A program made the translations under genes and the position numbers. From Panacagrimonas perspica (GTDB lineage: Bacteria; Pseudomonadota; Gammaproteobacteria; Nevskiales; Nevskiaceae): a stretch of DNA of 64,000 nt. The notes under the pieces are model-generated. The model saw nothing but the letters and a program-made list of their open reading frames with translations, ran no database searches and was not told where the DNA came from. Each line of letters begins with the position of its first letter. The stretch's first letter is position 1. This document shows positions 27,110 to 36,075 of the stretch, one piece after another. The DNA is taken from NCBI RefSeq assembly GCF_004364935.1, contig NZ_SOBT01000011.1, positions 1 through 64,000 on the forward strand. The letters run 5' to 3'.

Positions 27110-29236
27110 TCAGAACTGATACGCCGCGCGAATCGTGAAATCGTCGGCAAAGTCGATCGCCTGGAGCGCGTTCGTGTTTTCGTCGCCGTACAGATTTCCG
27201 TCGACGTAGTTGTAGATGAAGTCGAAGGTCAGGTCATTGCCCGGGCTCCATCGGAAGCCACCCTGGAGGAACAGGCCGCCCTCGACATCCAGCAGCGCCG
27301 CGCCCGTCAGGCGATAGATGTAGTTCGGGAAGGGCTGCATCAACGCGATGACGACGTTGTTGCTGCCGCCCTTCTTGTTGTCGCCGCACTGTTTCGTCTT
27401 GCGGTTGAACTCGCCCGCCACGGTGCCCGGATCGCCGCCCGTGCCGCCCTGGCAACCCAGGTGCTGACCGAACAGGTCGGAGTCCGACTGGTGCAAAGCC
27501 TGGAACACCATGTAGGTGGCCGGAAATTCCTGGAACCAGCGGTGGTACTTCTCCATCACCAGCGCTGTGACACTTTCATCCGACTCGATGAAGTCGCGCG
27601 AAAGCGACTTCTCCGTGAACGTACGCTCCGGCGTGTAATGCGACTCGACGTTGATGATCAGCTGGTCGAACAGTGAGCCCGGTTCGGCTTCCACCACGTA
27701 GCTGATGCCGGCGCCGTACACCTCTTCCTTGTGGTACTCGTGGATGAGGTGGCCGCGCAGACCGCCACCGTTGAGGTTGCCCGCGGCCAGTCCTCCTCCA
27801 ATGGAGAAGAACAGGTCGAGTTCACGCGCAGCGGCTTCCTTGCTGCCACCTATTTCCGAACCCGCCAGTAGTCCGGTGAAAGGCTGGAACTCGCGCACCA
27901 GCGTGTTGAGCCCTTCGACGCCATCCAGGCGCGCGCTACCGGCGAACGTGAACCACTCGTTCGCGGACCACACGCCCGTGGGATCGGCTTCGAGCGGCGT
28001 TCCAGCCATGATGGCGCCGGTTCCGGGCAGACCCGGGAGGTCCTTCACGGCGCCCGACTCAATCCAGCGGAACGTACCTTCATGCCGGTAGCGCTGCGTC
28101 GCGATGAACTGCAGTCCCCAATTTCCGAAGTTGCCGCGCAGGCGCAGACCATAGTTGAAGTCTTCGCCGCGATGCTTCTCGGTCCACGTCTCGTGCACCG
28201 TGAACTGCGACGGGATCACGTTGTACGGCGTGTTCGCGTTCGGGTAGATCGACGGCGTGAACATCTGCGCGTAGGCGTCGGCTTCCCACTGGTCCGTTGC
28301 CTGCCACGTCACGCGAACGCCGGGCGCCGAGATGCGCTCGTCAGCATATTCCTCGAGTGCGTCGTCGAGAATGAGGTGCCGACGAAGATCGAGTCCGTTG
28401 GGAACGTCGAAGACACGGAAGAACAGCGCCTGACCCCACGCGATCTGCTGCTGACCCATACGGATCAGGAGCGGACCGGCGGTGACGTCCAGGTACAGGG
28501 CCGTGAAGTCGGCCATGTAGTTGTCGCCGCAGCGCTCGAGATAGTTGACGCAGCTCCCGCCGCCGTCCTGGTAATCGGCGTACTCGAAGTAGCGCGACTT
28601 GCGCTGGTTGAAGCCCGCCGGGGCGGACGGATTTCCGAACGTGTCACGGGAATCTCCGCGCTCGAATTCGTCGTAGGTTCCAAAGTCGTAGACGGTGCGA
28701 AGGCTCGAGTAGATCGAAACGTTCGAGCCGAGCGTCAATGTGACGTCGAACTTGCCGCGTAGCTGGTTGAGGTTCCAGTCGTTGTGGCCCGGATTCGTGC
28801 TGCGAGGCGCGATGCTTGGAATACCCGGCGCCGCGGCGAGCAGATTGCCAATCGTCGTGTCGAGACCGCTTCCGAGCAGGCGCCCGATGTCCGCGCCGGC
28901 AACGCCCGGGAAGAGCGATTCCTGCAGATTCGCGACCGAGCCCAGACCGGCCGACGGGAATGCGCTGCGGCCCGTGTTCTTGCGATTGAAGGGGTTGGTG
29001 CGCTGATTGTTCGGATTCTCGTCGGAGTCGGTGTGGAATGCCGAATCAAAGCGAACGAATCCGCTGAAGGAAAATCCAATATCCCTGAAGAGACCGCCGT
29101 CATCTACGCCCGTCGAAACGTCGGTGTCCGCGCCTGCGTCCTGCGCGATGACGGGCGGTGCGGCCATGCTGAATGCGCTTGCGACGGCCAGCGCGAAGAG
29201 TTTCGAACGCAGCGCGGTTCCCTTCACGTGATGCAT
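27110..29236 (-). CDS. DUF1302 family outer-membrane protein
   Basis: This 708-residue protein belongs to DUF1302, predicted large beta-barrels of the outer membrane that occur with DUF1329 proteins and MalT-like LuxR regulators. A signal peptide is present, with FALAVASAFSMAAPPVIAQ near residues 12-32. Barrel-type segments include FSFSGFVRFDSAFHTD, LLIRMGQQQIAWGQALFFRVFDVPNGLDLRR and the C-terminal aromatic residue in TIRAAYQF. The glycine- and asparagine-rich insert NPFNRKNTGRSAFP is typical. The ATG at 29236 was chosen because GGAG lies just upstream and the signal peptide starts there. A role in passage of hydrophobic substrates is inferred from context. Confidence 0.9.
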   Translation of the reverse strand: MHHVKGTALRSKLFALAVASAFSMAAPPVIAQDAGADTDVSTGVDDGGLFRDIGFSFSGFVRFDSAFHTDSDENPNNQRTNPFNRKNTGRSAFPSAGLGSVANLQESLFPGVAGADIGRLLGSGLDTTIGNLLAAAPGIPSIAPRSTNPGHNDWNLNQLRGKFDVTLTLGSNVSIYSSLRTVYDFGTYDEFERGDSRDTFGNPSAPAGFNQRKSRYFEYADYQDGGGSCVNYLERCGDNYMADFTALYLDVTAGPLLIRMGQQQIAWGQALFFRVFDVPNGLDLRRHLILDDALEEYADERISAPGVRVTWQATDQWEADAYAQMFTPSIYPNANTPYNVIPSQFTVHETWTEKHRGEDFNYGLRLRGNFGNWGLQFIATQRYRHEGTFRWIESGAVKDLPGLPGTGAIMAGTPLEADPTGVWSANEWFTFAGSARLDGVEGLNTLVREFQPFTGLLAGSEIGGSKEAAARELDLFFSIGGGLAAGNLNGGGLRGHLIHEYHKEEVYGAGISYVVEAEPGSLFDQLIINVESHYTPERTFTEKSLSRDFIESDESVTALVMEKYHRWFQEFPATYMVFQALHQSDSDLFGQHLGCQGGTGGDPGTVAGEFNRKTKQCGDNKKGGSNNVVIALMQPFPNYIYRLTGAALLDVEGGLFLQGGFRWSPGNDLTFDFIYNYVDGNLYGDENTNALQAIDFADDFTIRAAYQF

Positions 29237-29445
29237 ACCGCTATCTCCTGTTTTGTTTTCAATTTGCACGCGCCTTTGCCGCATCCCTCGCGCATGCGCT
29301 TTTTCCAGCGCTGTTCCGGTCGTGGAGAACATGGTGGTTTTCTGGTGGTGGTGATCGATTCCGCGCGGGCCGGCGAATCGAATGTGGAGCTCGAGCCGTT
29401 CGAAACGCGCCGCCTGATATCCCACGACGGAGCGGGAAATAAGCG

Positions 29446-29460
29446 ACACGAACGGGTAGG
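29446..29460. promoter_or_regulatory. candidate operator motif 3 upstream of DUF1302
   Basis: The minus strand reads CCTACCCGTTCGTGT, the third copy of the motif described at 23662. It lies about 210 bp upstream of the DUF1302 start, in the otherwise empty stretch 29237-29744, where no gene was recognised. Confidence 0.5.
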
Positions 29461-29744
29461 TTTCAGGCGGCGCGCTGACTTCGCGCGAGTGCTGCCGCGA
29501 ACCCACAGAGAAGTGGCGTGCACGAACAAGAGCCGGCGCGAAGGCTTCGCGCGGGAAAAGATTCAGTCGTCGGTTGGTTCAGGCCCGCAGAGATATGCGG
29601 ACGGTCCGACCTTCCGCGCCTGGCAAGCACTCATCACTCGTCGGTGTCGCTGATCAGCTGCGCAATGCCCAGGACCGCGCGCGGCCCTTCCTGCGTCTGG
29701 CTGCAGGCTTTTTGGTTCGCAGCTTCGAGGGTCGCCGGATGCCC

Positions 29745-30035
29745 TCAGCTCGGCTCGTCGATCAGCAGGAAAGTGGAGTCGATCGCCGCATCGCGCAGCG
29801 GCACCAGCGCCTGGTAAGCGGGCGAGTGGTACCAGGCGCGGGCTGCGTCGATCGACGCGAATTTCACGATGAGGCAGGAGCTGGCATCGAAGCGGCCCGC
29901 CAGCACGTCGGCAAGCTTGCCGCGTCCAACGAGGGTGCCTCCAGCCGGCCCGAGGGTAGGCCCCGCCTTCGACGAGTACTCCTGCGCCTTGGCGGCATCT
30001 TTGACCTTCGCGAATCCGATGAAGTAGGCAGCCAT
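29745..30035 (-). CDS. DUF1330 domain protein
   Basis: This 96-residue protein is a small ferredoxin-like fold of the DUF1330 family. It starts MAAYFIGFAKVKDAAKAQEYSS and has the conserved LIVKFASIDAARAWYHSPAYQALVPLRDAA segment. Members form dimers like ABM or EthD proteins; a specific reaction is not known. The ATG at 30035 is preceded by AGGAG. It is divergent from the LysR gene at 30163, with 127 bp between them, a normal arrangement for a LysR target. Confidence 0.87.
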   Translation of the reverse strand: MAAYFIGFAKVKDAAKAQEYSSKAGPTLGPAGGTLVGRGKLADVLAGRFDASSCLIVKFASIDAARAWYHSPAYQALVPLRDAAIDSTFLLIDEPS

Positions 30036-30162
30036 GAAGCAGTCTCCTGACAGGCGAGCGTGTGTTGCCATCTGCGAGGATGGGGATGGAAGGATGCGCC
30101 CAAACGCCGACATCATCGCGGTGCGATAATTCCGGACACTCGCAACCACTTGGTTTGGAATC

Positions 30163-31056
30163 GTGAACCTTCTCGCCGAGATGGAAATGTTCATCCGCGT
30201 GGTCGAATGTGGCAGCTTCGCCGCGGCGGCCGACGCCTCCGGGGTGTCGGCCACGATGGTGGCCAAACGCATCCGCAACATCGAGCAGCGATTGGGGGCT
30301 CGGCTCATCCATCGGACGACGCGCCGGCAGCAGTTGTCGGAGGCTGGGCAGCTCTACTACGAGCGAAGCCGGCAGGTGCTGAAGGAAGCTGCCGTCGCTG
30401 AAAGTTCCGTTTCAGAATTGCAGGCCGTGCCCAGCGGCCTCTTGCGGATCGCTGCCCCGGTGAGTTTTGGAAGCGCCAGTGTGGTGCCGGCGTTGGCGGA
30501 GTTCATGGCGAAACATCCGGCTGTCCGCGTCGACCTGACCCTGGACAACGCGCCGCCGAAATTTTCCAAGGGCAATTACGAGCTGGTGATCCACATCGGC
30601 GCCGTCGACGAACCCGGCATCGTCGTGCGTCCGCTCGAGCCCTACCGCCGGAAGCTCGTCGCCGCTCCGCGCTACCTGGCGCGGCGCGGGACGCCCAAGC
30701 GGCCCGAGGAACTCGCCCTGCACGACTGCCTCGGGCTGACCTACTGGCAGCGGCGTGACCGATGGCGGCTCGTTGGGCCCCGCGGCGCGAACTGTGACGT
30801 CCCGGTGCGAGGCGCATTCACTGCCAATCACGGCGAGGCCGTCAGGGTTGCCGCCATCGAGGGGCTCGGAATCGCCCTCTTGCCGGAGGCGACCCTGACC
30901 CACGATCTTGCGGCGGGCCGCCTGGTGCCGGTGCTCCCAGCGTGGTCACTGGCGCCGTCGCCGATGTATCTCGCCTACACCCAGGATCGTCGACCGACCG
31001 CCAAACTTCGCAGCGCGATCGATTTCCTGCTCCATCGATTCGGAGCTCGGCGATGA
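30163..31056 (+). CDS. LysR family transcriptional regulator
   Basis: This 297-residue regulator has an HTH at residues about 6-62 (GSFAAAADASGVSATMVAKRIRNIEQRLGARL) and a periplasmic-binding-like effector domain with typical LVAAPRYLARRGTPKRPEEL and FTANHGEAVRVAAIEGLGIALLPE motifs. It belongs to the large CrgA/AaeR-like group. The GTG at 30163 gives the usual NLLAEMEMFIRVVE start. It is divergent from the DUF1330 gene, its likely target, and convergent with the FadL-like gene. No effector can be named. Confidence 0.88.
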   Translation: MNLLAEMEMFIRVVECGSFAAAADASGVSATMVAKRIRNIEQRLGARLIHRTTRRQQLSEAGQLYYERSRQVLKEAAVAESSVSELQAVPSGLLRIAAPVSFGSASVVPALAEFMAKHPAVRVDLTLDNAPPKFSKGNYELVIHIGAVDEPGIVVRPLEPYRRKLVAAPRYLARRGTPKRPEELALHDCLGLTYWQRRDRWRLVGPRGANCDVPVRGAFTANHGEAVRVAAIEGLGIALLPEATLTHDLAAGRLVPVLPAWSLAPSPMYLAYTQDRRPTAKLRSAIDFLLHRFGARR

Positions 31057-31114
31057 CGGCCCATTGCTGGTCCGCCTTCGTCACTCGGCCTGCGTCGAAC
31101 GCATGGCCTCGCGA

Positions 31115-32455
31115 TCACCGTCCAATGTGACGGGTGTATCCCAACAGGAACGTGTTCACGTGCGGGTCGATGGATTCCTTGCCGCCGATGCCCAGCGCGT
31201 CGGTGGCCGAATCTCCGTCGATATCGCTGACCATGTACCGGCCATAGGCGGCGTGCAGCTCGCTCGACTTCGTCAGCGCCCAACTTCCGCCCAATGTTCC
31301 CTGCCACGTCGCGTTAGGCGCAAAAAGATTGAGGCTGGTCGAGTTGGCGTCGTTTCCGTTGGTGGGGTGATGCCCGTATGCACCGCCGATGCGCAGCGTG
31401 AGCCGCTCGGTCGAGTTCCAAGCCAGCGCCAGACGGTAGGTCGTGACGTTGTTCCAGTGAAAGCCGGTGCCGTTGCGGGAACCGAAAGGATCGTTGGGCG
31501 GATTGCTCACCGAGTTGGACACGCCATTGGCGAGCGCCGGGATGCTGTTGAAGAAGATGCGTTGAATATCGCCGCCGATGGTCACGCCATGGGCCGGCCT
31601 GATGCCAAAGCCAACGCTGAAGTTCGCTGGAATGTCGAAGGAGCCTTCGTCCGCGATCAGGCCGCGATAGTCGTCGAAGTCCTGGAAGTAGACCTTGCTC
31701 GAATACGCGGCGCCCACGTCGAGCCACGGGGTGACCCGCCCGAACAGTCCCACACGAACGCCTCCTCCGAATGATCTTTCGTAGCCCTGGTTGGTCACGT
31801 GGTCCGGGCTGGCGGAGATTCCCTGGAACGCCTGCAGGCCGTACGCCTTGAACTGCTGGAACGCCAGCAGCGGCGAGATGCCGACGCTGTAACCGTCGGC
31901 GATCTTCCAGGCCAGGGTCGGCGCGAGGATGATCTGCGACAGATCGAAGCCGAGCTTTCCGCAGCCGCCGAAGAAATTGCCGGGCCGGTCGCCGCATACG
32001 GCCGGGTTGCGGTTGCTGCCCGCCACACCGGTGTCGCCGTGGTACTCGGTGTTCAGACCGCCGTTGCCGTAGAGCGAGACGCCCCAGCTGAAGCGGTCGT
32101 TGATCCGATGCGCGTAGCCGACTTCCGGAAGAACGAAGAGGGAGTTCTTGCTGGTGGTCGTGAAGTTGTAATCGGGGTCCGCGGATCCCGAGCGCGAGAT
32201 GCGGCGATACGGGTTGAAGAGAATGACGTCCAGATCGAGCCGATCGTCCGTCATCGTCAGCTTCGCCGGATTGCTCGCGCCCGCGAAGCCGTCGAAGCCG
32301 ATGGCCGCCGATGTGCCGGCCGACTGGCCCGCCAGCGGCCCATACCCCAGGATGAAGTAGCCGCCGCCTGCATGAGCGGGCCGCGAGATCGCGACGGCGA
32401 CCAGCAGTGATCCGGCGGCGAAGATGCGGCCAAGGAGTCGTGCCTTGCTGCTCAT
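31115..32455 (-). CDS. FadL/TodX-like outer-membrane hydrocarbon transporter
   Basis: This 446-residue protein is an OmpP1/FadL family barrel for uptake of hydrophobic compounds. It has a signal peptide ending near AISRPAHA. The mature N-terminus GGGYFILGYGPLAGQSAGTSAAIGFDGFAGASNPAKL is the FadL hatch region with its NPA motif. A cysteine pair in NPAVCGDRPGNFFGGCGK may form a disulfide loop. It is about half identical to the protein at 53316-54632, with the same loop. It is divergent from the HxlR regulator at 32559 and close to the bph operon, so delivery of aromatics to the dioxygenase is likely. Confidence 0.9.
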   Translation of the reverse strand: MSSKARLLGRIFAAGSLLVAVAISRPAHAGGGYFILGYGPLAGQSAGTSAAIGFDGFAGASNPAKLTMTDDRLDLDVILFNPYRRISRSGSADPDYNFTTTSKNSLFVLPEVGYAHRINDRFSWGVSLYGNGGLNTEYHGDTGVAGSNRNPAVCGDRPGNFFGGCGKLGFDLSQIILAPTLAWKIADGYSVGISPLLAFQQFKAYGLQAFQGISASPDHVTNQGYERSFGGGVRVGLFGRVTPWLDVGAAYSSKVYFQDFDDYRGLIADEGSFDIPANFSVGFGIRPAHGVTIGGDIQRIFFNSIPALANGVSNSVSNPPNDPFGSRNGTGFHWNNVTTYRLALAWNSTERLTLRIGGAYGHHPTNGNDANSTSLNLFAPNATWQGTLGGSWALTKSSELHAAYGRYMVSDIDGDSATDALGIGGKESIDPHVNTFLLGYTRHIGR

Positions 32456-32558
32456 GTGCGATGCGAGAGAGATGGAGGGGAGTAGGGTCGGGCACCACCG
32501 GATTGCACCGGCGGGGCGCGGAATCTACGATCCGCACGCACTTTCCGGAAGTACGTAC

Positions 32559-33074
32559 ATGAAAGTAAGTACTCAAACCAAAGCCGTCTCGAACGCGGCT
32601 TCTCCTTATCTCGCGCGCAAACAATCCCGGCGCGGGGCGGTTCTATCCGCGCAGCGCGGGCACATCCTGTCGGAAGAATGTCCCTCGCAGCAGGTGCTCA
32701 AAAACGTGACGAGCCGATGGGGCGTGCTCGTGCTCATCGTCCTGCAAGGCGGGACGCACCGGTTCAGCGAACTGCGTCGTTCGGTCGGAGGCGTGAGCGA
32801 GCGGATGTTGACGCAGACCTTGCAGCGGCTCGAGTCCGACGGCCTGGTCCATCGCGTCGCGCTCAACGTCGTGCCGCCGCACGTCGAGTACAGCCTGACC
32901 GAGCTCGGTGCGGAGGCCGCGGCAAAGGTCCGATCGCTGGCGGATTGGATCGAGATCAACCTGCACCGGGTACTGGCGAACCGGCAGACGGGTCGCGGGA
33001 ATGGAACTCGACCGACGGCCGTCCCCGTGCGGCAGGTGAAAGCCGCTCGGTCCGGCAACGGATCGTCGCGCTAG
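32559..33074 (+). CDS. HxlR family transcriptional regulator
   Basis: This 171-residue winged-helix protein has the HxlR core at about residues 38-140: LKNVTSRWGVLVLIVLQGGTHRFSELRRSVGGVSERMLTQTLQRLESDGLV. There is an N-terminal arginine-rich stretch and a basic C-terminal tail. The ATG lies within a nearly symmetrical AGTACGTAC-ATGAAA-GTAAGTACT block (32550-32571), which may be its own operator, overlapping the start codon. The gene is divergent from the FadL-like gene, which is the likely target, and convergent with the sigma-54 activator. The ligand is unknown. Confidence 0.85.
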   Translation: MKVSTQTKAVSNAASPYLARKQSRRGAVLSAQRGHILSEECPSQQVLKNVTSRWGVLVLIVLQGGTHRFSELRRSVGGVSERMLTQTLQRLESDGLVHRVALNVVPPHVEYSLTELGAEAAAKVRSLADWIEINLHRVLANRQTGRGNGTRPTAVPVRQVKAARSGNGSSR

Positions 33075-33110
33075 AGACGCGCGTCCGCGTTTGCGGGTCA
33101 GCGGCTACGA

Positions 33111-34895
33111 TCAACGAGGTTGACGCGCGCGAATCTTCTTGACCCGGTATTCGAGCTGCGCCCGCGTCAACCCGAGCTGGCGCGCGGCCAGCGACACGTT
33201 GCCTTTCGCCCGCGCCAATGCCGCCAGTGCCAGGCGGTCCTGCGTCGCCGGCAGATCGAGTGCCTCTTCCTTGCCGTGCAACCACGCGCCGACCGCCTGG
33301 AGCGCGTCTGCGGCGGCGGCATCGGGACGGGTTTCCCGGTTCGGTGCGACCAGTTCCCCTGCGTGCCCCAATTCCAGCGTCCGGTGATTAAATTCACCGG
33401 TGGCGGCGAACAGGTGGGAGCGATCCAGCGGCTGGCCTTCTTCGGCCAGGATGACGCCGCGCTCGAGCACGTTCTCGAGTTCGCGCACGTTGCCCGGCCA
33501 GTCGTGGTCGAGCAGGGCGGCCAGCGCGCGAGGCGTCATCCCGGGCAGGCGTCGCGCGTGCAGGCGCGAGAAGCGGGCCAGGTAGTGCCCGATCAGCAGG
33601 GGGATGTCGTCCCTTCGTTCGCGTAGCGGCGGGATGAGGATGGGAAACACGTTGAGGCGATAGAACAGATCCTGGCGGAAGGCTCCCTCACGGATCGACT
33701 TCGCGAGATCTGCATTGGTTGCGGCAATGACGCGCACATCGGCCTTGCGCGTGCGCGTGCTGCCGAGGCGCTCGAACTCGCCGGTTTGCAGGACACGCAG
33801 GAGCTTGCCCTGGGCGGTGAGGCTGAGCGTGGCGACCTCGTCGAGGAACAGCGTGCCGCCGTCGGCCAGTTCGAAACGCCCGCCGCGCGAAACGTGCGCC
33901 CCGGTGAAAGCGCCGCGGTCCGCGCCGAACAGCTCGGACTCCAGCAGGTCGTTGGGAATCGCCGCGCAGTTCACCGCGACGAAGTCCCGATTCTTGCGGG
34001 GACTGCGATCATGCAGTTCGCGCGCGAACAGGCTTTTGCCGACGCCGCTCTCGCCCAGCAGCAGCACGGTGGCGCGTGTCGGCGCGACGCGATTGATCTG
34101 GTGCAGGATCGTGCTGAACGCCATGGACCCGCCGATCGGGGCGTTCATATCGGAGGGCGATGCGTTGCGGGAAAGCCGTGCCAGGCGGCGCTGCGACTCG
34201 CGTGCAGCCGGGGCCGTGGGGGCTTTTTCGACGAACGGATGCAGGTCATCCAGGTCGCGATCCGCGTCCGGCCAATCCTCCACTGGTCGGGCCACGGCGC
34301 GGCACTGGAGTGCCCCGCAAGCGCGGCACTCGACCTCTCGCACCAGGATGCTCTTGCCCATGAACGCGCTGGCGTACCCAGAGGCGTAGCCCGCGAGCAT
34401 CCAGCACGCGCCCTGGTGGGACATCAGGGTTTTGCCGACGGGCTGATCCACTTCGAAGGAATCGTGGAACACGAACTCGCTGGAGATCTGGCCGGTGCTC
34501 ACCTCCATGCGGAACTGCTGGAGCCGGATTTCGGCCATCCCCTTGAGCGCGTGAAGCTGAGGCCCCACGGCGAAGGCTTCGAAGGCGCTCGCGTCACCGC
34601 GAAGGCGCTTGGCGAATTCCGCGTCGCGACAGCCAGCGCCATAGCCCATGCGGGTGATCACGCCGCGCGCGGCGTCCAGACCGAACCGGGCGACGAGTTC
34701 GCTGCGCATGCCGTAGAACGACTCGGCGTGCAGCAACACCATTCGCTGATCCTCCAGCCAGATCCGCCCGTGCTCGGGATTGAAATGAAGATGCTCGGCG
34801 ACGTCGCGAACCTCCGGGAAGTGGAGATCCGCGGGAACGGGATCGCGCTTGACCTTGCCGGTGATCTTCACGGGCGCCTTGGCGGTGCGGGCCAT
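33111..34895 (-). CDS. XylR/DmpR-type sigma-54 activator
   Basis: This 594-residue regulator has an XylR_N effector domain (about 25-145), a V4R domain (about 145-210, with CRACGALQC), a sigma-54 AAA+ domain (about 255-475) and a C-terminal HTH. The AAA+ part has GESGVGKS, GAFTGA and GGTLFLDEVATL. Members such as XylR, DmpR, TbuT and MopR bind aromatic effectors directly in the N-terminal domain. The ATG at 34895 has GGAGG just upstream. It is divergent from the bph operon, whose sigma-54 promoter and upstream palindromes lie in the 240-bp gap, so it almost certainly activates that operon. Confidence 0.94.
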   Translation of the reverse strand: MARTAKAPVKITGKVKRDPVPADLHFPEVRDVAEHLHFNPEHGRIWLEDQRMVLLHAESFYGMRSELVARFGLDAARGVITRMGYGAGCRDAEFAKRLRGDASAFEAFAVGPQLHALKGMAEIRLQQFRMEVSTGQISSEFVFHDSFEVDQPVGKTLMSHQGACWMLAGYASGYASAFMGKSILVREVECRACGALQCRAVARPVEDWPDADRDLDDLHPFVEKAPTAPAARESQRRLARLSRNASPSDMNAPIGGSMAFSTILHQINRVAPTRATVLLLGESGVGKSLFARELHDRSPRKNRDFVAVNCAAIPNDLLESELFGADRGAFTGAHVSRGGRFELADGGTLFLDEVATLSLTAQGKLLRVLQTGEFERLGSTRTRKADVRVIAATNADLAKSIREGAFRQDLFYRLNVFPILIPPLRERRDDIPLLIGHYLARFSRLHARRLPGMTPRALAALLDHDWPGNVRELENVLERGVILAEEGQPLDRSHLFAATGEFNHRTLELGHAGELVAPNRETRPDAAAADALQAVGAWLHGKEEALDLPATQDRLALAALARAKGNVSLAARQLGLTRAQLEYRVKKIRARQPR

Positions 34896-34916
34896 TCCTC
34901 CGTCTCCCTTCGTGGA

Positions 34917-34970
34917 TTGATGTTCATCAAAACATGAACCCGAGCGCCTGTCATCGATGAATTTGATGAA
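34917..34970. promoter_or_regulatory. candidate upstream activating sites for the XylR/DmpR-type regulator
   Basis: TTGATG-TT-CATCAA at 34917-34930 is a perfect 6-bp inverted repeat. A second related element, ATCGATGAATTTGATGAA, lies at 34953-34970. Both resemble the TTGATCAATTGATCAA sites of XylR and DmpR. They lie about 115-165 bp before the expected transcription start of the sigma-54 promoter at 35057, the usual distance. Confidence 0.75.
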
Positions 34971-35056
34971 GCATCCAGAGAGCTGCAATCCGGCCGCGAA
35001 GGCGACACCGTCGGGAATGGGCGGTGAATCAGCAACCTGCAGGTTCGCCGCGAAGG

Positions 35057-35072
35057 TGGCATAGCCATTGCG
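35057..35072 (+). promoter_or_regulatory. sigma-54 promoter of the bph operon
   Basis: TGGCAT-AGCCA-TTGCG has the invariant GG and GC with ten bases between and matches TGGCAC-N5-TTGCA at most positions. It lies 64 bp upstream of bphC in the gap shared with the divergent sigma-54 activator gene. Confidence 0.88.
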
Positions 35073-35135
35073 CTCCCAGATCATCAGCCGGAGCGACAGA
35101 CCCCGGCGCAAAGCGAGCGAGGAGTGACATCGGCG

Positions 35136-36044
35136 ATGGCGGACATCTCGTCCCTGGGTTACCTATGCGTGGCATCCCGGCACCTTGCACAGTGGGAGCG
35201 CTTTGCAGTCGACATCCTGGGCATGTCGGCGGGCCAGCGTGACGGCGGCGGGGCCCTCGCGCTGCGGATGGATGAATGGGAACTGCGGCTGCGTATCGAG
35301 CCCGGCCCGGACGATGACCTCGTCGCCGCCGGTTGGCAATTCGAAACGGCCGAAGCACTGAGGGCCTACATCCTGGACCTCGCGATGCGGGGCGTCCACG
35401 TGACGTCCGGCGGCGACGCGTTGACGGCGTCACGTTGCGTCGAGCAGCTCTTCTTCTGCTCGGATCCTGACGGGATCCGACACGAGTTCTTCTACGGGCC
35501 CGCCCACGCACCACAGGTCTTCCGTTCGAACGTCCTGCGGGGCGGTTTCGTCACGGGCGCACTGGGAATCGGGCACTACGTTTCCGCCGCGAAGGATTAC
35601 GACAAGACGCTCGCGTTTCATCGCGACGGACTGGGACTGAAGGTGAGCGATCGCATCCAGGCGCCGCTGACGACGCCGCACGGCGAAATCCCGTTCGACG
35701 CCACGTTCTTCCATACCGTGACCGGGCGGCATCACTCGTTCGCGACCGCCGCGCTGCCGTTCCCGAAGCGCATCCACCACATCATGGTGGAAGTGAGCGA
35801 CTTCAACGACGTGGGACTGGCCTACGACCGCTGCCTGGCGGCGGGTGTGCCGATCATGATGGGACTGGGTCATCACCCCAACGACGGCATGTTCTCGTTC
35901 TACGCGATTACCCCGTCCGGATTCGCGATTGAATTCGGCCACGGCGGATGCTTGGTGGATGACCAGACCTGGCGCGTGCGCACGTATTCGCAGCTCAGCG
36001 ACTGGGGTCATGCGCCGCCGGCGGCCGCGATCGCACACCGATAA
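35136..36044 (+). CDS. bphC: extradiol ring-cleavage dioxygenase (2,3-dihydroxybiphenyl type)
   Basis: This 302-residue type I extradiol dioxygenase of the two-domain vicinal-oxygen-chelate fold opens catechol-like rings by meta cleavage. Fe(II) ligands of the C-terminal domain are visible: H147 in GIGHYVS, His199/200 in TGRHHSFA, and E266 in FAIEFGHG. The signature PKRIHHIMVEVSDFNDVGLAYDR follows BphC closely. The ATG at 35136 was chosen over a GTG at 35124 that overlaps the GGAG site. It is first in the operon, before the oxygenase genes, an order different from classical bphABCD. The substrate may be dihydroxybiphenyl or an alkyl-catechol. Confidence 0.92.
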   Translation: MADISSLGYLCVASRHLAQWERFAVDILGMSAGQRDGGGALALRMDEWELRLRIEPGPDDDLVAAGWQFETAEALRAYILDLAMRGVHVTSGGDALTASRCVEQLFFCSDPDGIRHEFFYGPAHAPQVFRSNVLRGGFVTGALGIGHYVSAAKDYDKTLAFHRDGLGLKVSDRIQAPLTTPHGEIPFDATFFHTVTGRHHSFATAALPFPKRIHHIMVEVSDFNDVGLAYDRCLAAGVPIMMGLGHHPNDGMFSFYAITPSGFAIEFGHGGCLVDDQTWRVRTYSQLSDWGHAPPAAAIAHR

Positions 36045-36075
36045 CACAGCACGACAACCCAGGAGGAGAATCGAC

